The position numbers were made by a program, and so were the translations under genes. A stretch of DNA of 7,866 nucleotides from an uncultured Verrucomicrobiales bacterium (GTDB taxonomy: Bacteria; Verrucomicrobiota; Verrucomicrobiia; Verrucomicrobiales; Akkermansiaceae): NCBI GenBank assembly GCA_937969125.1, contig CALBVA010000248.1, positions 1 through 7,866 on the forward strand, read 5' to 3'. The notes beneath the pieces were generated by a model that made no database searches, was not told the origin of the DNA, and saw only the letters and a list, made by a program, of their open reading frames with translations. Shown one piece after another: positions 1-6,667 of the stretch (positions within the stretch are counted from its first letter, which is position 1; every line of letters begins with the position of its first letter).

Positions 1-1
1 A

Positions 2-133
2 GCAGTCGGTGGCCTTGGAACCGATAAGGTTATTGAACATATCAAGCCTGCCGACTTGCTCGCCATGTCAAGAAAAACCCGATTTTTTTTCAGATTAATT
101 CACTCCCAATCAAGCAGTTACATGAAAATTTGA
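2..133 (+). CDS. possible C-terminal fragment of a plus-strand gene (doubtful)
   Basis: A plus-strand frame is open from the left edge to a TGA at 131-133, giving 43 residues that begin AVGGLGTDKVIEHIKPADLL. The first half reads like ordinary protein, but the second half (FFF, SSS runs over an AT-rich stretch) does not. An open run of this length in one of six frames is expected by chance fairly often. I recognise no family. If real, it would be the only plus-strand gene here and would converge on the phosphatase gene. The opposite strand is also open from an ATG near position 66 to the edge, so the direction is uncertain. Confidence 0.2.
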   Translation, partial: AVGGLGTDKVIEHIKPADLLAMSRKTRFFFRLIHSQSSSYMKI

Positions 134-181
134 CGCAGATGGCTATTTCCTCAACAAGGTCACAAGCCGGAAAGCGGCAAA

Positions 182-670
182 CTAGATCCTAGTTTCGCTT
201 CTGATAAAGGCTAGCAGTTCTCCTGCGCCGTCTTCAATGAGGTTCGCGACCAACTCAAATCCATCTTCTCCGCCGTAATAAGGATCAGGCACCTCGCTGT
301 GATCATGCGCTATGCAAAAGTCCGTGAACTTGCGAACTCGCGCCCGTGCTTCGTCTGACTCCGCGAGTTTCATGACATTATCATAGTTCTCATCATCCAT
401 CGTGAGGACGAGATCGAAGTCCTCGAAATCCTGCGTTAAAAACTGTCGCGCCGACCCAGTCATCTCATAGCCGCGTCCGCGCACCGTCTTGGACATCCGC
501 GTATCCGGCTCCTTTCCCGTGTGATATCCAATCGTCCCCGCCGAATCGCAACGAATATCCTCCGACAACCCCGCTTTCTCCACCAAATGCCTGAAAATAT
601 TCTCCCCAGCCGGCGACCGGCAAATATTTCCCATGCAAACGAAAAGGACACGGTAACAACGTTCGGGCAT
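182..670 (-). CDS. low-molecular-weight protein tyrosine phosphatase
   Basis: This is a cytoplasmic acid phosphatase of the LMW-PTP family, which dephosphorylates phosphotyrosine through a cysteinyl-phosphate intermediate. With the ATG at 670 the product is 162 residues, normal for the family. The P-loop is CMGNICRS, with nucleophile Cys12 and phosphate-binding Arg18. The general acid is Asp129 in the DPYYGG motif. These are the same residue numbers as in the well-studied bovine enzyme, which supports this start. A TTG at 700 would add ten residues (METFLEAFSE) that the fold does not need. A GGAGG lies about 11 nt before the ATG, a rather long spacing. Bacterial relatives often act with tyrosine autokinases in exopolysaccharide export or on arginine phosphate, but no kinase or capsule gene is visible, so the substrate is unknown. 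It lies about 145 nt downstream of the efflux gene in the same direction and may or may not share its transcript. Confidence 0.93.
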   Translation of the reverse strand: MPERCYRVLFVCMGNICRSPAGENIFRHLVEKAGLSEDIRCDSAGTIGYHTGKEPDTRMSKTVRGRGYEMTGSARQFLTQDFEDFDLVLTMDDENYDNVMKLAESDEARARVRKFTDFCIAHDHSEVPDPYYGGEDGFELVANLIEDGAGELLAFIRSETRI

Positions 671-815
671 CTCTGAAAATGCCTCCAAGAAGGTCTCCAA
701 GACCAGCCCTCATTTCGGCAAATTGCAATTCCGCCGTTCTGGCATTAATGCGAAATACGTGACACGAGTGAGCAATCGATAGTCCAAAGCTCTCGGCTTG
801 GCGCGCTGGAGGCGG

Positions 816-2198
816 CTACTTTGTGATGAAATCTCCGCCGAGGGCCAAGTGGAGATCGATACGGTTTTGCAGGCGCTGATTTTTGAGGCTGATCAGGGAG
901 ATGCCTGCGTTTTCGGACCGGCGTTGGGCCTCAAGGTATTCCAGGAATGAAGCTCCTTCAATTCCGAGAGTGATGTCGCTGAGTGCGCGCTTTTCGGCGA
1001 GCTTGGTCTGGCGGACTTCCTTCTCGAGGAATAGCTCTTGCTCGGCCAGTGATCGGTCGGCGGCGAGGGCGGATTCGACTTCACGAAAGGCGAGGAGGGC
1101 GATGCGGGTGTAATCTTGAATCTCGGCTTTGTTTCGTTCCAAAGCGGCCCGCGCTTGAGCACTGAGGGCTCCGCCGCGGTAGATGGATTGACTGAGCGAG
1201 GCTGCGGCGGAGTAGAGGAGGAAATTGGGATCGAAGGCACGTTTTAGCGAGTCTGCACTGTTGGAGGCACTGCCGGTGAGGCGCAGATTCGGGAGGAGAT
1301 TCTTACGCGCTGCCTCGGCACGTTCAGCGGAGGCGTAGAGATTGGCGCGAGCCGCTTGAAGGTCTGGACGGCGTTCCAGGAGCTGCGAGGGAAGTCCGAA
1401 GGGCACGGATTTAGCAAGGGAGGGAAGCTCGAAAGATGAGGTGACATTAGCCGCAGGATATCGCCCGAGGAGAATCTCGAGATTTCGCGCGGCGTCATCG
1501 CGATTCAGCCGACGGATGCGCAGGCTGCGCTCGGCGCTGGCGACGTTATTCCGGGCGAACTGGACATCAACGGCGCGCAAGGTGGTGGCGCGATAGCGTC
1601 GCTCAACCACGGGTAGGGCAGTCTTGTAGGAATCGACTGTTTTCTCGGCGAGAGCTAACTGCTGCTCGGCGGTGACGAGATTACACCAAGCTTGGGCGGT
1701 ATTGGCGGCGAGGGAGAGGCGGGCTCCGCGGAAATCAGCGAGAGCCGATTGGTAATCGGCCTGACTGGCGCGGTCGAGGTTGCGAAGACGGCCCCAGAGA
1801 TCGGCCTCCCAACCGATGTTCAGGGAGAGAGAATAACTGTCACGGGTCGCGGTGTCCCGGGCATCACTGCGGCGTGCCCCGGTGGAGGACGAGACGTCCG
1901 GAAGGCGGGCGGCTCTGCCAATGATGGTTCCTTCCTTAGCGGCTCGTAGGCGATGGGCGGCGGCTTTGAGGTTCTGATTATTTGCCAAGGCCTCCTTCAC
2001 CAGCTGCGTCATACGCGGGTCGCCGAATTCGCGGAGCCACCCGGTGCTGATTTTGTCATTCCGTCCGCTGGCTGCGGTAGCAAAGGCCTTTGGTGTGTCA
2101 ATGGACACCTGCGAGGTAGCTTGCGGACCCTTGAGTGCTTCGCAGGAAACGAAAGTGACGAGCGTGAGAAGGGAGACGGTGGTGAGGATGGGGCTCAT
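816..2198 (-). CDS. outer-membrane efflux lipoprotein, NodT/OprM (TolC-like) family
   Basis: This 460-residue protein is of the outer-membrane factor type, which trimerises into a beta-barrel plus periplasmic alpha-tunnel and forms the exit duct of tripartite exporters. Family signatures are visible in order: a hydrophobic leader ending in a lipobox-like TFVSC (Cys19, probable lipid anchor); WLREFGDPRMTQLVKEALANN; WEADLWGRLRN; a first long helical repeat; LLERRPDLQAARANL opening the second repeat; and FLEYLEAQRRSENA near the C-terminus. Length matches the family (about 450-500). The start ATG overlaps the stop of the upstream protease gene (ATGA), and no Shine-Dalgarno precedes it, so translational coupling is likely. 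Usual partners (membrane-fusion protein, RND or ABC pump) are absent from the window, so the transported substrate cannot be assigned. The lipobox is imperfect (Phe at -3), so lipidation is probable rather than certain. Confidence 0.92.
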   Translation of the reverse strand: MSPILTTVSLLTLVTFVSCEALKGPQATSQVSIDTPKAFATAASGRNDKISTGWLREFGDPRMTQLVKEALANNQNLKAAAHRLRAAKEGTIIGRAARLPDVSSSTGARRSDARDTATRDSYSLSLNIGWEADLWGRLRNLDRASQADYQSALADFRGARLSLAANTAQAWCNLVTAEQQLALAEKTVDSYKTALPVVERRYRATTLRAVDVQFARNNVASAERSLRIRRLNRDDAARNLEILLGRYPAANVTSSFELPSLAKSVPFGLPSQLLERRPDLQAARANLYASAERAEAARKNLLPNLRLTGSASNSADSLKRAFDPNFLLYSAAASLSQSIYRGGALSAQARAALERNKAEIQDYTRIALLAFREVESALAADRSLAEQELFLEKEVRQTKLAEKRALSDITLGIEGASFLEYLEAQRRSENAGISLISLKNQRLQNRIDLHLALGGDFITK

Positions 2199-5100
2199 TT
2201 CTGGCGCTGAGAGCGGTAGATGGGCGGGGCGACCTCCTTACCCCGCTTCGCGACTTCCTCTTTCAGGACCTCGATGGCCTTGGTGAGCTGGGGGTCTCGA
2301 CCGGAGGGAAGGTCGTCCGGGGCGACATCGATGAGGACGTGCGGGACGGCTCCGTAAAGTTCCATGTCTTCACCGTTATCCGGTAGGAACCATCCCCGAC
2401 CGGGAAGGCGCATGCGACCGAGGTCCATCACGGTGGTGGACCAGGTGGAAATGACGCCGCCGGCGGTGGGCATGCCGACGACTTTTCCGCGATCGAGGGT
2501 TTTCACGGCGTGGGCGAAGATCTCGGCATTGGAGAAGGAGTTCTCATTGCAAAGGACTACGATGGGCTTGTTCCAGCTGGCATAGACGTGGCGATCCTGT
2601 GGGTAGCCAATGTCGCCGTTTCTCCCGATGGTGTAAGCGTGCAGAGGCTGGGTCAGCACAGTGAGAAGGTGATCCGCAGTGAACCCGCCCCCATTGTCAC
2701 GGACATCAATGATGAGACCGTCCTTGCCCGCACCTCGTTCATAGATGTGGTGCTCGAACTTTTCAAATTCGCTCCAGGCCATGCGGGCCACGTGGAGATA
2801 GCCAAGTTTTCCGTCCGTGGACTCTTCGACCTTTTCGCGGCGGCGATTCAGACGGGCGGCCTGGGCGAGGGAACGGGCTTGTCCATAGCTGATGGGGCGG
2901 ATGGTGACTTCTCGCTCATGTGGCTCGGCCAGTTCGTTACCGACTGTCATGACGGTGAGGATGATGTCGCGATCCATGCGACCATTAAGAAGCACGGTGA
3001 GCGGAGTATCGCCCCGGAGTTCACGACCATCGATTTTCAGAAGTCGCTCGCCAGGATAGAGGAGGCTCTGTGGTCGGTCGGCTGGGCCTTCTGGTAGTAT
3101 GGCGGTTATCGTAAGAGTATCATCAAGAGTGATACCGAGATGTGGCGTAGTCTCACGCCAGGCTTCATTGAAGCTCCATTCCTTCGGGAATGCGCTGGGG
3201 TAGAATCCCATATGGGAGGCATTGAGTTCACCGAGAAGTAGGGACATCACGCGGCGGAAGTTTGCCCGGGTAGGAGCCTTGGCGGCAGCGAGTTCATACT
3301 TCTCGCGAACTTGATCCCAGTCGCGGTTGTTGAGCTTCGGGTCGTAAAAGACATCCCGCAGGGTGCGCCAGGCCTGACGATATCCCATCCGTTGGTGCGC
3401 CTCACGGTCGCGCTTAAAGGGGACTTTGAAGCCGTATTTCGTCATGCGGCCTTTGTAGATCTGAGCGGGTGCACCACCGGAGATGACATAGAGCCGCTCC
3501 TGGTTTTTGTAACGAATGATGGAGGCGGATCCATTGTAAAAGACTGAGGGGCGGGCGCTCGGTTTTGGCTCGACCTGGTGGATGGCTCCGTTGCTCTGGA
3601 AGAGGATACGGGATGAATTGGGAGTCCAACCGAGTCCTGCGGGAGACATGCCGTTAAGAGGGATGCGGAGGATCCGTTTATGGACGTCATGCAAATCGAG
3701 AATAAGGGGATCGGGCTTTTTCTTCTTCTTTTTTTTCTGCTCCTTAGGCTTGTAGGCCGGATCCTTTTTCATGGTTTTCCGTGCCGAGTCCAGGCGGCGG
3801 TCACGGTCGCTCAGGAAGTGCCCCTCGCGCATGAGGTGCACGAAGAAGATATCGGTGCTGGTGGAGTGGCGGCGACCGGCGAAGGCGAGGATCTTGCCAT
3901 CAGGGGACCAGCGAGGAGCGTAGTCGCTATCGGGGTGGCGGGAGACATTGATCGGATCAGTCTTACCGTCGGTGGAGATGATGAAGATATCGGTATTGTA
4001 GTTCGGGTCGGCGACGGCGTAGGCGATGTGACGGCCGTCCGGGGACCATTGGTAATCGAAGCTCGTCCAGGTTTCGATGAGCTTGCGGGGCTCGGAGCCA
4101 TCAGGTTTGGCGATCCAAAGAGTGCCGGGGTATTCCAAGTATGAAATCAGTTTGTTATCGGGGCTGAATTGGAAGCCAGACTTTACCTGAGCGCCCTTGG
4201 TGACGGGTTCGTGTTTGAAGTCTTCGGTGTGCCACCAGAAGTCTTTTGGTGAGGTCTTTGACATGCGCCAGTAGTTCGCGTCGATGCCGTTGTCCTTTAG
4301 GTAATAGAGGTAGTCACCTTTTTCCGAGAAGTAGATGTCTGACTCGTGAGCAGGAGAATCGGTGATGCGGAGCGGTTCCTTGAGGACGGTATCCATTGTC
4401 CAGATTTCGCCTTCGGAGGTGAAGGCCCATTCCAGACCGGTGGCGGTGACCGTGGCATCAGAGGTGGCGCGCAGACTCCGGGCTTCAAATTTGGGATGCT
4501 CCAGAGTTGTCCGGTGGTGAAGAGTGAGCTTCGAAGGCTTCGACTTTCCATCGGTGGCGAGGGTGTTGAGATCGAAGAGGTGCCGGTAAATCAGGGTGGA
4601 GCCGTCGTGAGAGAGAGCCGGGCTGAAGACGGCGTCATTGGGATAAGTGGTGAGTTGAACACTTCCTTCTTTCCCGAGTTCGTGACGCCAAATGTTGAAG
4701 GCTCCGGAACGGGCGGTGACGTAGAAGAATGACTTCCCATCAGCTGCCCAGATCGGAAACCGGCAGCCGGAATCGTGAGCAACGGGCTCAGAAAAATTCT
4801 GTCCGGCGATATCATAGAGCCAAATGCGTGAAGCCTGTGGGCCGGTGTATCCCTTGCGATACGGTGGAGCCCCGCTGCGGGTGAAGAGGACTTTTTTACC
4901 GTCCGGTGAGTAGCGTCCACCGGTGCCGGTGGCATCGAAAAGGAGGACCTCATCGAGGGTGGGGTCGAGTGGCTTCTCAATGAGGCGGGTGGGGCGTCGA
5001 CCGGCGTGATCGCGTATTCCGCTGACGAGGATTACGGGTTTCTCTGGGTGGAGGTCTTCCAGGAAATTTCCTTCGGTATGGTAGGTGATTTGTTTCGGGA

Positions 5101-5437
5101 CACCTCCGATGATTGGCAGGCTGAAAACTTGTAAGGAGCCGGTGCGGGTGGAGTTGAAAAACACAGTCTTTCCGTCGCGTGAAATGCGAGGATTCGTGTC
5201 CAGTCCGGGGTGGGAGGTGAGACGACGGGCTTCGCCACCGTCAATTCCGCTGAGCCAGATGTCACCAGCCCAGTCGAAGGCGATGGTTTTAGCATCCGGC
5301 GACAAGGTTGGTGAGGCGGGGATGCGGATGGTCTCCAGCGCGTGGCTCGAGAATGTCAGCAAGAAAAGGAGAGAGCCTCCAAGAGCGAGGATGTGGGAAA
5401 GCGGATGGGTCCGCTGCGAGGGGTGAGGGCGACGCAT
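2195..5437 (-). CDS. exported tricorn-like serine protease (beta-propeller, PDZ, S41-type catalytic domain)
   Basis: This 1080-residue homologue of the tricorn protease (peptidase family S41) cuts oligopeptides into short peptides. Residues 1-33 form a signal peptide (Arg/His-rich start, hydrophobic ILALGGSLLFLLTF core, SHA|LE cleavage site), so the enzyme probably works in the periplasm. PD40/WD40-like blades fill roughly 35-680, with repeated SPDGK/SPDGR motifs. A lysine-rich linker (about 568-575) interrupts the second propeller. A PDZ domain beginning near 763 (TPHLGITLDD) and the catalytic alpha/beta domain from about 875 follow. The tetrad appears complete: Ser741-His742 (ASHMG), nucleophile Ser969 (NENSFSNAEIF) and Glu1026 (DMELYG). 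These match Thermoplasma tricorn S745/H746/S965/E1023 in order and spacing. The ATG at 5437 gives a normal signal peptide; an in-frame TTG at 5470 would add 11 residues. Neither start has a good Shine-Dalgarno. The gene follows a strong terminator, so its promoter should lie in about 5438-5500, though I see no clear -35/-10. It is the first gene of a pair with the efflux gene. Confidence 0.93.
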   Translation of the reverse strand: MRRPHPSQRTHPLSHILALGGSLLFLLTFSSHALETIRIPASPTLSPDAKTIAFDWAGDIWLSGIDGGEARRLTSHPGLDTNPRISRDGKTVFFNSTRTGSLQVFSLPIIGGVPKQITYHTEGNFLEDLHPEKPVILVSGIRDHAGRRPTRLIEKPLDPTLDEVLLFDATGTGGRYSPDGKKVLFTRSGAPPYRKGYTGPQASRIWLYDIAGQNFSEPVAHDSGCRFPIWAADGKSFFYVTARSGAFNIWRHELGKEGSVQLTTYPNDAVFSPALSHDGSTLIYRHLFDLNTLATDGKSKPSKLTLHHRTTLEHPKFEARSLRATSDATVTATGLEWAFTSEGEIWTMDTVLKEPLRITDSPAHESDIYFSEKGDYLYYLKDNGIDANYWRMSKTSPKDFWWHTEDFKHEPVTKGAQVKSGFQFSPDNKLISYLEYPGTLWIAKPDGSEPRKLIETWTSFDYQWSPDGRHIAYAVADPNYNTDIFIISTDGKTDPINVSRHPDSDYAPRWSPDGKILAFAGRRHSTSTDIFFVHLMREGHFLSDRDRRLDSARKTMKKDPAYKPKEQKKKKKKKPDPLILDLHDVHKRILRIPLNGMSPAGLGWTPNSSRILFQSNGAIHQVEPKPSARPSVFYNGSASIIRYKNQERLYVISGGAPAQIYKGRMTKYGFKVPFKRDREAHQRMGYRQAWRTLRDVFYDPKLNNRDWDQVREKYELAAAKAPTRANFRRVMSLLLGELNASHMGFYPSAFPKEWSFNEAWRETTPHLGITLDDTLTITAILPEGPADRPQSLLYPGERLLKIDGRELRGDTPLTVLLNGRMDRDIILTVMTVGNELAEPHEREVTIRPISYGQARSLAQAARLNRRREKVEESTDGKLGYLHVARMAWSEFEKFEHHIYERGAGKDGLIIDVRDNGGGFTADHLLTVLTQPLHAYTIGRNGDIGYPQDRHVYASWNKPIVVLCNENSFSNAEIFAHAVKTLDRGKVVGMPTAGGVISTWSTTVMDLGRMRLPGRGWFLPDNGEDMELYGAVPHVLIDVAPDDLPSGRDPQLTKAIEVLKEEVAKRGKEVAPPIYRSQRQK

Positions 5438-5495
5438 GCCTGAGAATGCTCTAATTGACTGGAATGCCAAGTGCTCAGGAGACTTAGTCTGGGAT

Positions 5496-5526
5496 AAAAA
5501 AGCCCCGATTCCGAAGAACCGGGGCT
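5496..5526 (-). terminator. intrinsic terminator with UUCG tetraloop
   Basis: On the minus strand an 11-bp stem (AGCCCCG plus GUUC, with one G-U pair) is closed by a C(UUCG)G tetraloop and runs directly into six U residues. It lies about 25 nt after the stop of the Pro/Ala-rich membrane protein gene and ends that transcript. The plus-strand reading has no U-tract after the stem, so it works in one direction only. It insulates the downstream protease/efflux unit. Confidence 0.92.
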
Positions 5527-5550
5527 GATTGAGGAAAGGTGAGGCTCACT

Positions 5551-6114
5551 CTATTCAGACATGAACATCACGACCAACAGAGCCACGGCGACGAGGCCGA
5601 GGATAATGAGTGCGGCGTTCAATAGGACGGTGGATTTGTCCTTTTTCGGTTTTTGGGCGAGGCCGACTGGCTGTTGGCTCTGTTGAGGTGTCTGGCCTGG
5701 AACTGCAGTCGGCTGTAGAGTCGGGGCTGGATTTGCGGTGGCCTGATCCATGGAAGCAAATTGTGGCGCGACGGCAGCAGCAGCTACTGGAATCTGGGCG
5801 GCGGCGGGTCCAGGAGCATGGGCTGGCTGAGCCGGGGCGGCCCCCGCACCGAGAACGGGTTGGATATTCAGTGGCGCAGCCATTGGCTGAGCCGGGGCGG
5901 CTGGTTCCACGGGGGCATCAAGCACGACGTCCTTGCGTGGATCAGGTGCGATGGCGGCCGGTCCGGCACCCGGGGTGGGCGCCTTTAGGCTGACCCGCAT
6001 GGTTACCTTTGAGAGAGGCTTCTTGGCTGGCGAACCTGGTTCGACAGGGGGCTGCGGAGTCTCGCCCGCTGCTTGAGCGGCTGCTTCTCCGGGGTTGTTT
6101 GTTTCAGAACTCAT
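5551..6114 (-). CDS. Pro/Ala-rich protein with a single C-terminal transmembrane helix, function unknown
   Basis: I do not recognise the family. The 187-residue product starts with an acidic, Ala/Pro/Gln-rich segment. A short basic motif, KKPLSKVTMRVSLK (31-44), follows and is the only part that looks like a structured or conserved element. A long disordered Ala/Pro/Gln linker comes next, then a basic patch (KPKKDK) and one strongly hydrophobic helix (about 160-184, LLNAALIILGLVAVALLVVMF) ending MSE. There is no N-terminal signal peptide. The layout fits a tail-anchored inner-membrane protein with its bulk in the cytoplasm. The linker contains an in-phase duplicated APAQP unit. The ATG is preceded only by GAGATAAGCG, a weak ribosome site. 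The gene is alone between two terminators, so it is probably transcribed from its own promoter in the AT-rich 6115-6204 stretch. Codon use and sustained length argue that it is real. Confidence 0.8.
   Translation of the reverse strand: MSSETNNPGEAAAQAAGETPQPPVEPGSPAKKPLSKVTMRVSLKAPTPGAGPAAIAPDPRKDVVLDAPVEPAAPAQPMAAPLNIQPVLGAGAAPAQPAHAPGPAAAQIPVAAAAVAPQFASMDQATANPAPTLQPTAVPGQTPQQSQQPVGLAQKPKKDKSTVLLNAALIILGLVAVALLVVMFMSE
5824..5901. repeat. 18-nt exact direct repeat, 60 bp apart, inside the Pro/Ala-rich gene
   Basis: TGGCTGAGCCGGGGCGGC occurs at 5824-5841 and again at 5884-5901. The offset of exactly 60 bp keeps frame, and both copies encode the APAQP part of the linker on the minus strand. 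It looks like a 20-codon internal duplication that has since diverged. Confidence 0.8.
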
Positions 6115-6204
6115 CGCTTATCTCGAATGGGGTGGGAATATCGGTGTGGCGTGATATCTAAGTTTATTAACATAAGGGTGAATTGCATGGCCAGCAGCGT
6201 TTTT

Positions 6205-6238
6205 AAAAAAATGACGCCCGACAGCTAAGCTGGTGGGT
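6205..6238 (-). terminator. probable former sdhB-operon terminator
   Basis: On the minus strand an interrupted stem (CCC-CAGC, loop TTA, GCTG-GGG, with a 2x2 internal mismatch) is followed four nt later by seven U residues at 6211-6205. Without the inserted element it would begin about 35 nt after the sdhB stop, a usual place for an operon terminator. The stem is weaker than the one at 5496-5526, so its efficiency is uncertain. Confidence 0.5.
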
Positions 6239-6271
6239 ATCATTGAAATTGGCTCCAAAGATGGAGAAGTC

Positions 6272-6293
6272 TAGTGTGAAGTGCGCTAAGCTC
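6272..6293 (+). repeat. left terminal inverted repeat of the IS630-like element
   Basis: Reads TAGTGTGAAG-T-GCGCTAAG-C-TC from the outside inwards. It matches the inverse of 6646-6667 at 20 of 22 positions, differing only at positions 11 and 20. The first TA is the target duplication. The transposase remnant's stop codon (6300-6302) lies just inside it, as expected in compact IS630 elements. Confidence 0.9.
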
Positions 6294-6299
6294 GTCTAA

Positions 6300-6600
6300 C
6301 TAAAAGAATTCGTCGTAATTTTTGTCGAAAATTTCCTCAGTAGTCTTCGGCCAGATGAAGGGCTTTGGATCTTCGTTGTGAGGTGATGAGTCCGAAAAAG
6401 AGTTCAACCTGATTGAATCAAAAAGCTCCAATTAGCGTGGTCGCTTGTTTGTTTTGCGTATCCTCGGCACAGGTCAACAATGCGGGCGAGCCCGCAAGGA
6501 ACCATGCTGGGAGGATTTGGGGTAGGGGGCGGGAAGCGATGAGTTCAAGCTTCTCGCGTTCTGTTTCTGTCAGAGTAATAATGGAGGCGACTCTGCTCAC
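6300..6600 (-). pseudogene. IS630-family transposase remnant (three fragments)
   Basis: From a GTG at 6600, a 60-residue frame reads MSRVASIITLTETEREKLEL..., ending CAEDTQNKQATTLIG. This is the usual IS630 N-terminus leading into the helix-turn-helix. A +1 frame midway (near 6500) reads LRAR, a motif expected there, so small indels are present. The frame meets TGA at 6418-6420. It then continues in phase as FNQVELFFGLITSQ, the box that carries the last catalytic acid (E of DDE; Glu codon 6405-6403). The TGA may be a mutated Trp codon of the WLNQVE motif. Another frame then gives HNEDPKPFIWPKTTEEIF to a TAG at 6302-6300, the family's C-terminal tail. About 200 residues between the helix-turn-helix and NQVE, including both catalytic Asp, are lost, as are about 30 residues before HNEDP. 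It cannot make an active enzyme. Confidence 0.85.
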
Positions 6601-6645
6601 CCCAACACTCTAACAGAAAATATGAAGCGGCCACTATAACTAAGT

Positions 6646-6667
6646 GAACTTAGCGCGCTTCACACTA
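6646..6667 (-). repeat. right terminal inverted repeat of the IS630-like element
   Basis: On the minus strand it reads TAGTGTGAAG-C-GCGCTAAG-T-TC, matching the left end at 20 of 22 positions. Its outer TAG is also the stop codon of sdhB. A small inner palindrome (CTAAG, TTCA loop, CTTAG) overlaps its inner edge at 6640-6653. Confidence 0.9.

Larger units (their letters stand above)
6272..6667 (-). mobile_element. internally deleted IS630-family element (MITE-like, 392 bp plus TA duplication)
   Basis: The element occupies 6274-6665 and is flanked by TA at 6272-6273 and 6666-6667, the target duplication typical of IS630/Tc1-mariner. Its ends are 22-bp inverted repeats (counting the TA) with 20 matches. 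Between them are only remnants of the transposase gene, on the minus strand. Full IS630 elements are usually about 1.1-1.2 kb, so roughly two-thirds of the interior is gone while both ends look intact. Such a derivative cannot encode its own transposase but could be moved by a full copy elsewhere in the genome. It lies between sdhB and the old terminator, in the same direction as sdhB. Confidence 0.88.

Noticed and set aside
40..71. TTGACA on the minus strand (66-71) as a -35 box
   Set aside because: No -10-like hexamer lies at 16-18 nt, and no confident gene follows it before the window edge.
671..700. TTG start at 700 for the phosphatase
   Set aside because: The ATG at 670 gives the exact canonical numbering of active-site residues (Cys12, Arg18, Asp129).
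784..801. Hairpin (CCAAGC / GCTTTGG with one bulge) just after the efflux gene, considered as a terminator
   Set aside because: The stem is only six pairs with a bulge, and no U-tract follows on the minus strand.
2510..3097. A 195-codon plus-strand open frame opposite the protease gene
   Set aside because: It lies wholly inside the tricorn-like gene, whose protein has clear catalytic motifs over the same span. The plus-strand translation shows no family signature, so it is a codon-bias shadow.
5438..5470. TTG start at 5470 for the protease
   Set aside because: It would put 11 extra residues before a well-formed signal peptide that begins at the ATG at 5437, and it has no Shine-Dalgarno.
6115..6204. 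Minus-strand promoter for the Pro/Ala-rich gene in the AT-rich gap (e.g. TTCACC and AGATAT 17 nt apart)
   Set aside because: The boxes match the consensus poorly and several equally weak alternatives exist. A promoter is probably there, but I cannot place it.
6253..6266. CTCCA-AAGA-TGGAG hairpin just outside the left end of the inserted element
   Set aside because: Five base pairs with no U-tract. The hairpin at 6217-6238 with U7 is the better terminator candidate.
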